In this document: piece by piece, positions 32,190 through 32,321 of the stretch
Position numbering within the stretch: the stretch's first letter is position 1
How the letters are laid out: each line of letters begins with the position of its first letter
Source: UBA6918 sp040754425
Lineage (GTDB): Bacteria; Pseudomonadota; Gammaproteobacteria; Burkholderiales; Thiobacillaceae
Length of the DNA: 32,321 nt
Assembly (NCBI GenBank): GCA_040754425.1
Contig: JBFMCR010000030.1
Location: 1 to 32,321 of the forward strand
Reading direction: 5' to 3'
Notes under the pieces: model-generated
What the model was told of the DNA's origin: nothing
Seen by the model: the letters and a program-made list of their open reading frames with translations, nothing else
Database searches by the model: none
Program-made: the position numbers and the translations under genes

Positions 32190-32321
32190 TGTGACTAGGA
32201 GTCTGCGCGGCAGAAGCCCTGGACAGCCAAAGATAAGCGACAATATCACATGCCTACCTCCTACCTTCCCTACACCCCTGGCCAGTCCTTGCTTTTACCG
32301 CCCTCGGTGGACGAATGGCTG
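32190..32321 (+). mobile_element. Left end of an IS1182-like insertion sequence (partial)
   Basis: A transposase reading frame starts at 32250 and runs off the right edge. The element's terminal repeat probably lies near 32190 (TGTGACTAGGAGTCTGCG), between that gene and glxR; the exact boundary cannot be fixed because the other end is outside the window. Confidence 0.5.
32250..32321 (+). CDS. Transposase N-terminus (IS1182-like family), cut by window edge
   Basis: The 24 visible codons encode a peptide with YTPGQ, LLLPPSVDEWL, matching the N-terminal signature of IS1182-type DDE transposases (QLLLLPPSL.EWLPEDHLA). It is too short for the ORF to be judged complete. It is identified from the motif, the out-facing position and the abrupt change from metabolic genes. 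ATG 32250 is the first start of the frame; the ribosome-binding site is not obvious. Confidence 0.65.
   Translation, partial: MPTSYLPYTPGQSLLLPPSVDEWL

Overview
The window is a GC-rich chromosomal segment from a betaproteobacterium. The assignment rests on the gene order mnmG-rsmG-parA-parB-atpIBEFHAGDC-glmU-glmS, on an F-type ATP synthase c subunit with an Asp60 proton site, and on an argS-SPOR-dsbA run. A member of Nitrosomonadales or a relative, possibly an autotroph that salvages glycolate, would fit, but no marker here fixes genus or lifestyle. The window contains no rRNA, tRNA, CRISPR array or complete mobile element, and no gap longer than 300 bases lacks a gene.

Layout. Positions 1-1133 hold the end of pxpC and all of pxpA (5-oxoprolinase). 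Positions 1139-5558 hold the chromosome segregation and tRNA/rRNA modification block (mnmG, rsmG, parA, parB), with two perfect parS cores just to its left: one inside pxpA and one in the mnmG promoter. Positions 5649-12753 hold the complete ATP synthase operon, closed by an intrinsic terminator. glmU and glmS (12938-16234) make UDP-GlcNAc precursors. On the minus strand follow an orphan NarL-type response regulator, a short-chain dehydrogenase, dsbA, a SPOR-domain protein and argS (16337-20734). argS diverges from mltB (20921-22012).

From 22019 to the right edge the region is metabolic. It contains glcDEF (glycolate oxidase, minus strand), an AI-2E/PerM-type permease, a DUF1537 acid-sugar kinase coupled to a ThDP enzyme that looks half transketolase and half phosphoketolase, a divergent IclR regulator, and a GlxR-type tartronate semialdehyde reductase. 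GlcDEF and GlxR would be the first and third steps of glycolate to glyoxylate to tartronate semialdehyde to glycerate; the carboligase is not in the window. The kinase/ThDP pair under IclR control is the best candidate for an undescribed pathway. An IS1182-like transposase begins at the right edge, directly upstream of glxR.

The most unusual feature of the DNA itself is a set of intergenic inverted repeats. Their arms are built of short, roughly 7-8 nt, degenerate direct repeats. They sit between rsmG/parA, parA/parB, atpD/atpC, atpC/glmU, glmU/glmS, glmS/regulator and glcD/glcE. Several lie inside operons, so they are not simply terminators. Three share one sequence family. A separate palindromic repeat has entered glcF in frame. 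Other signals worth checking are a terminator-like hairpin abutting the argS start codon, a 22-bp perfect palindrome before mltB, and promoters whose -10 box lies only 6-7 nt from the start codon (mnmG, glcD).
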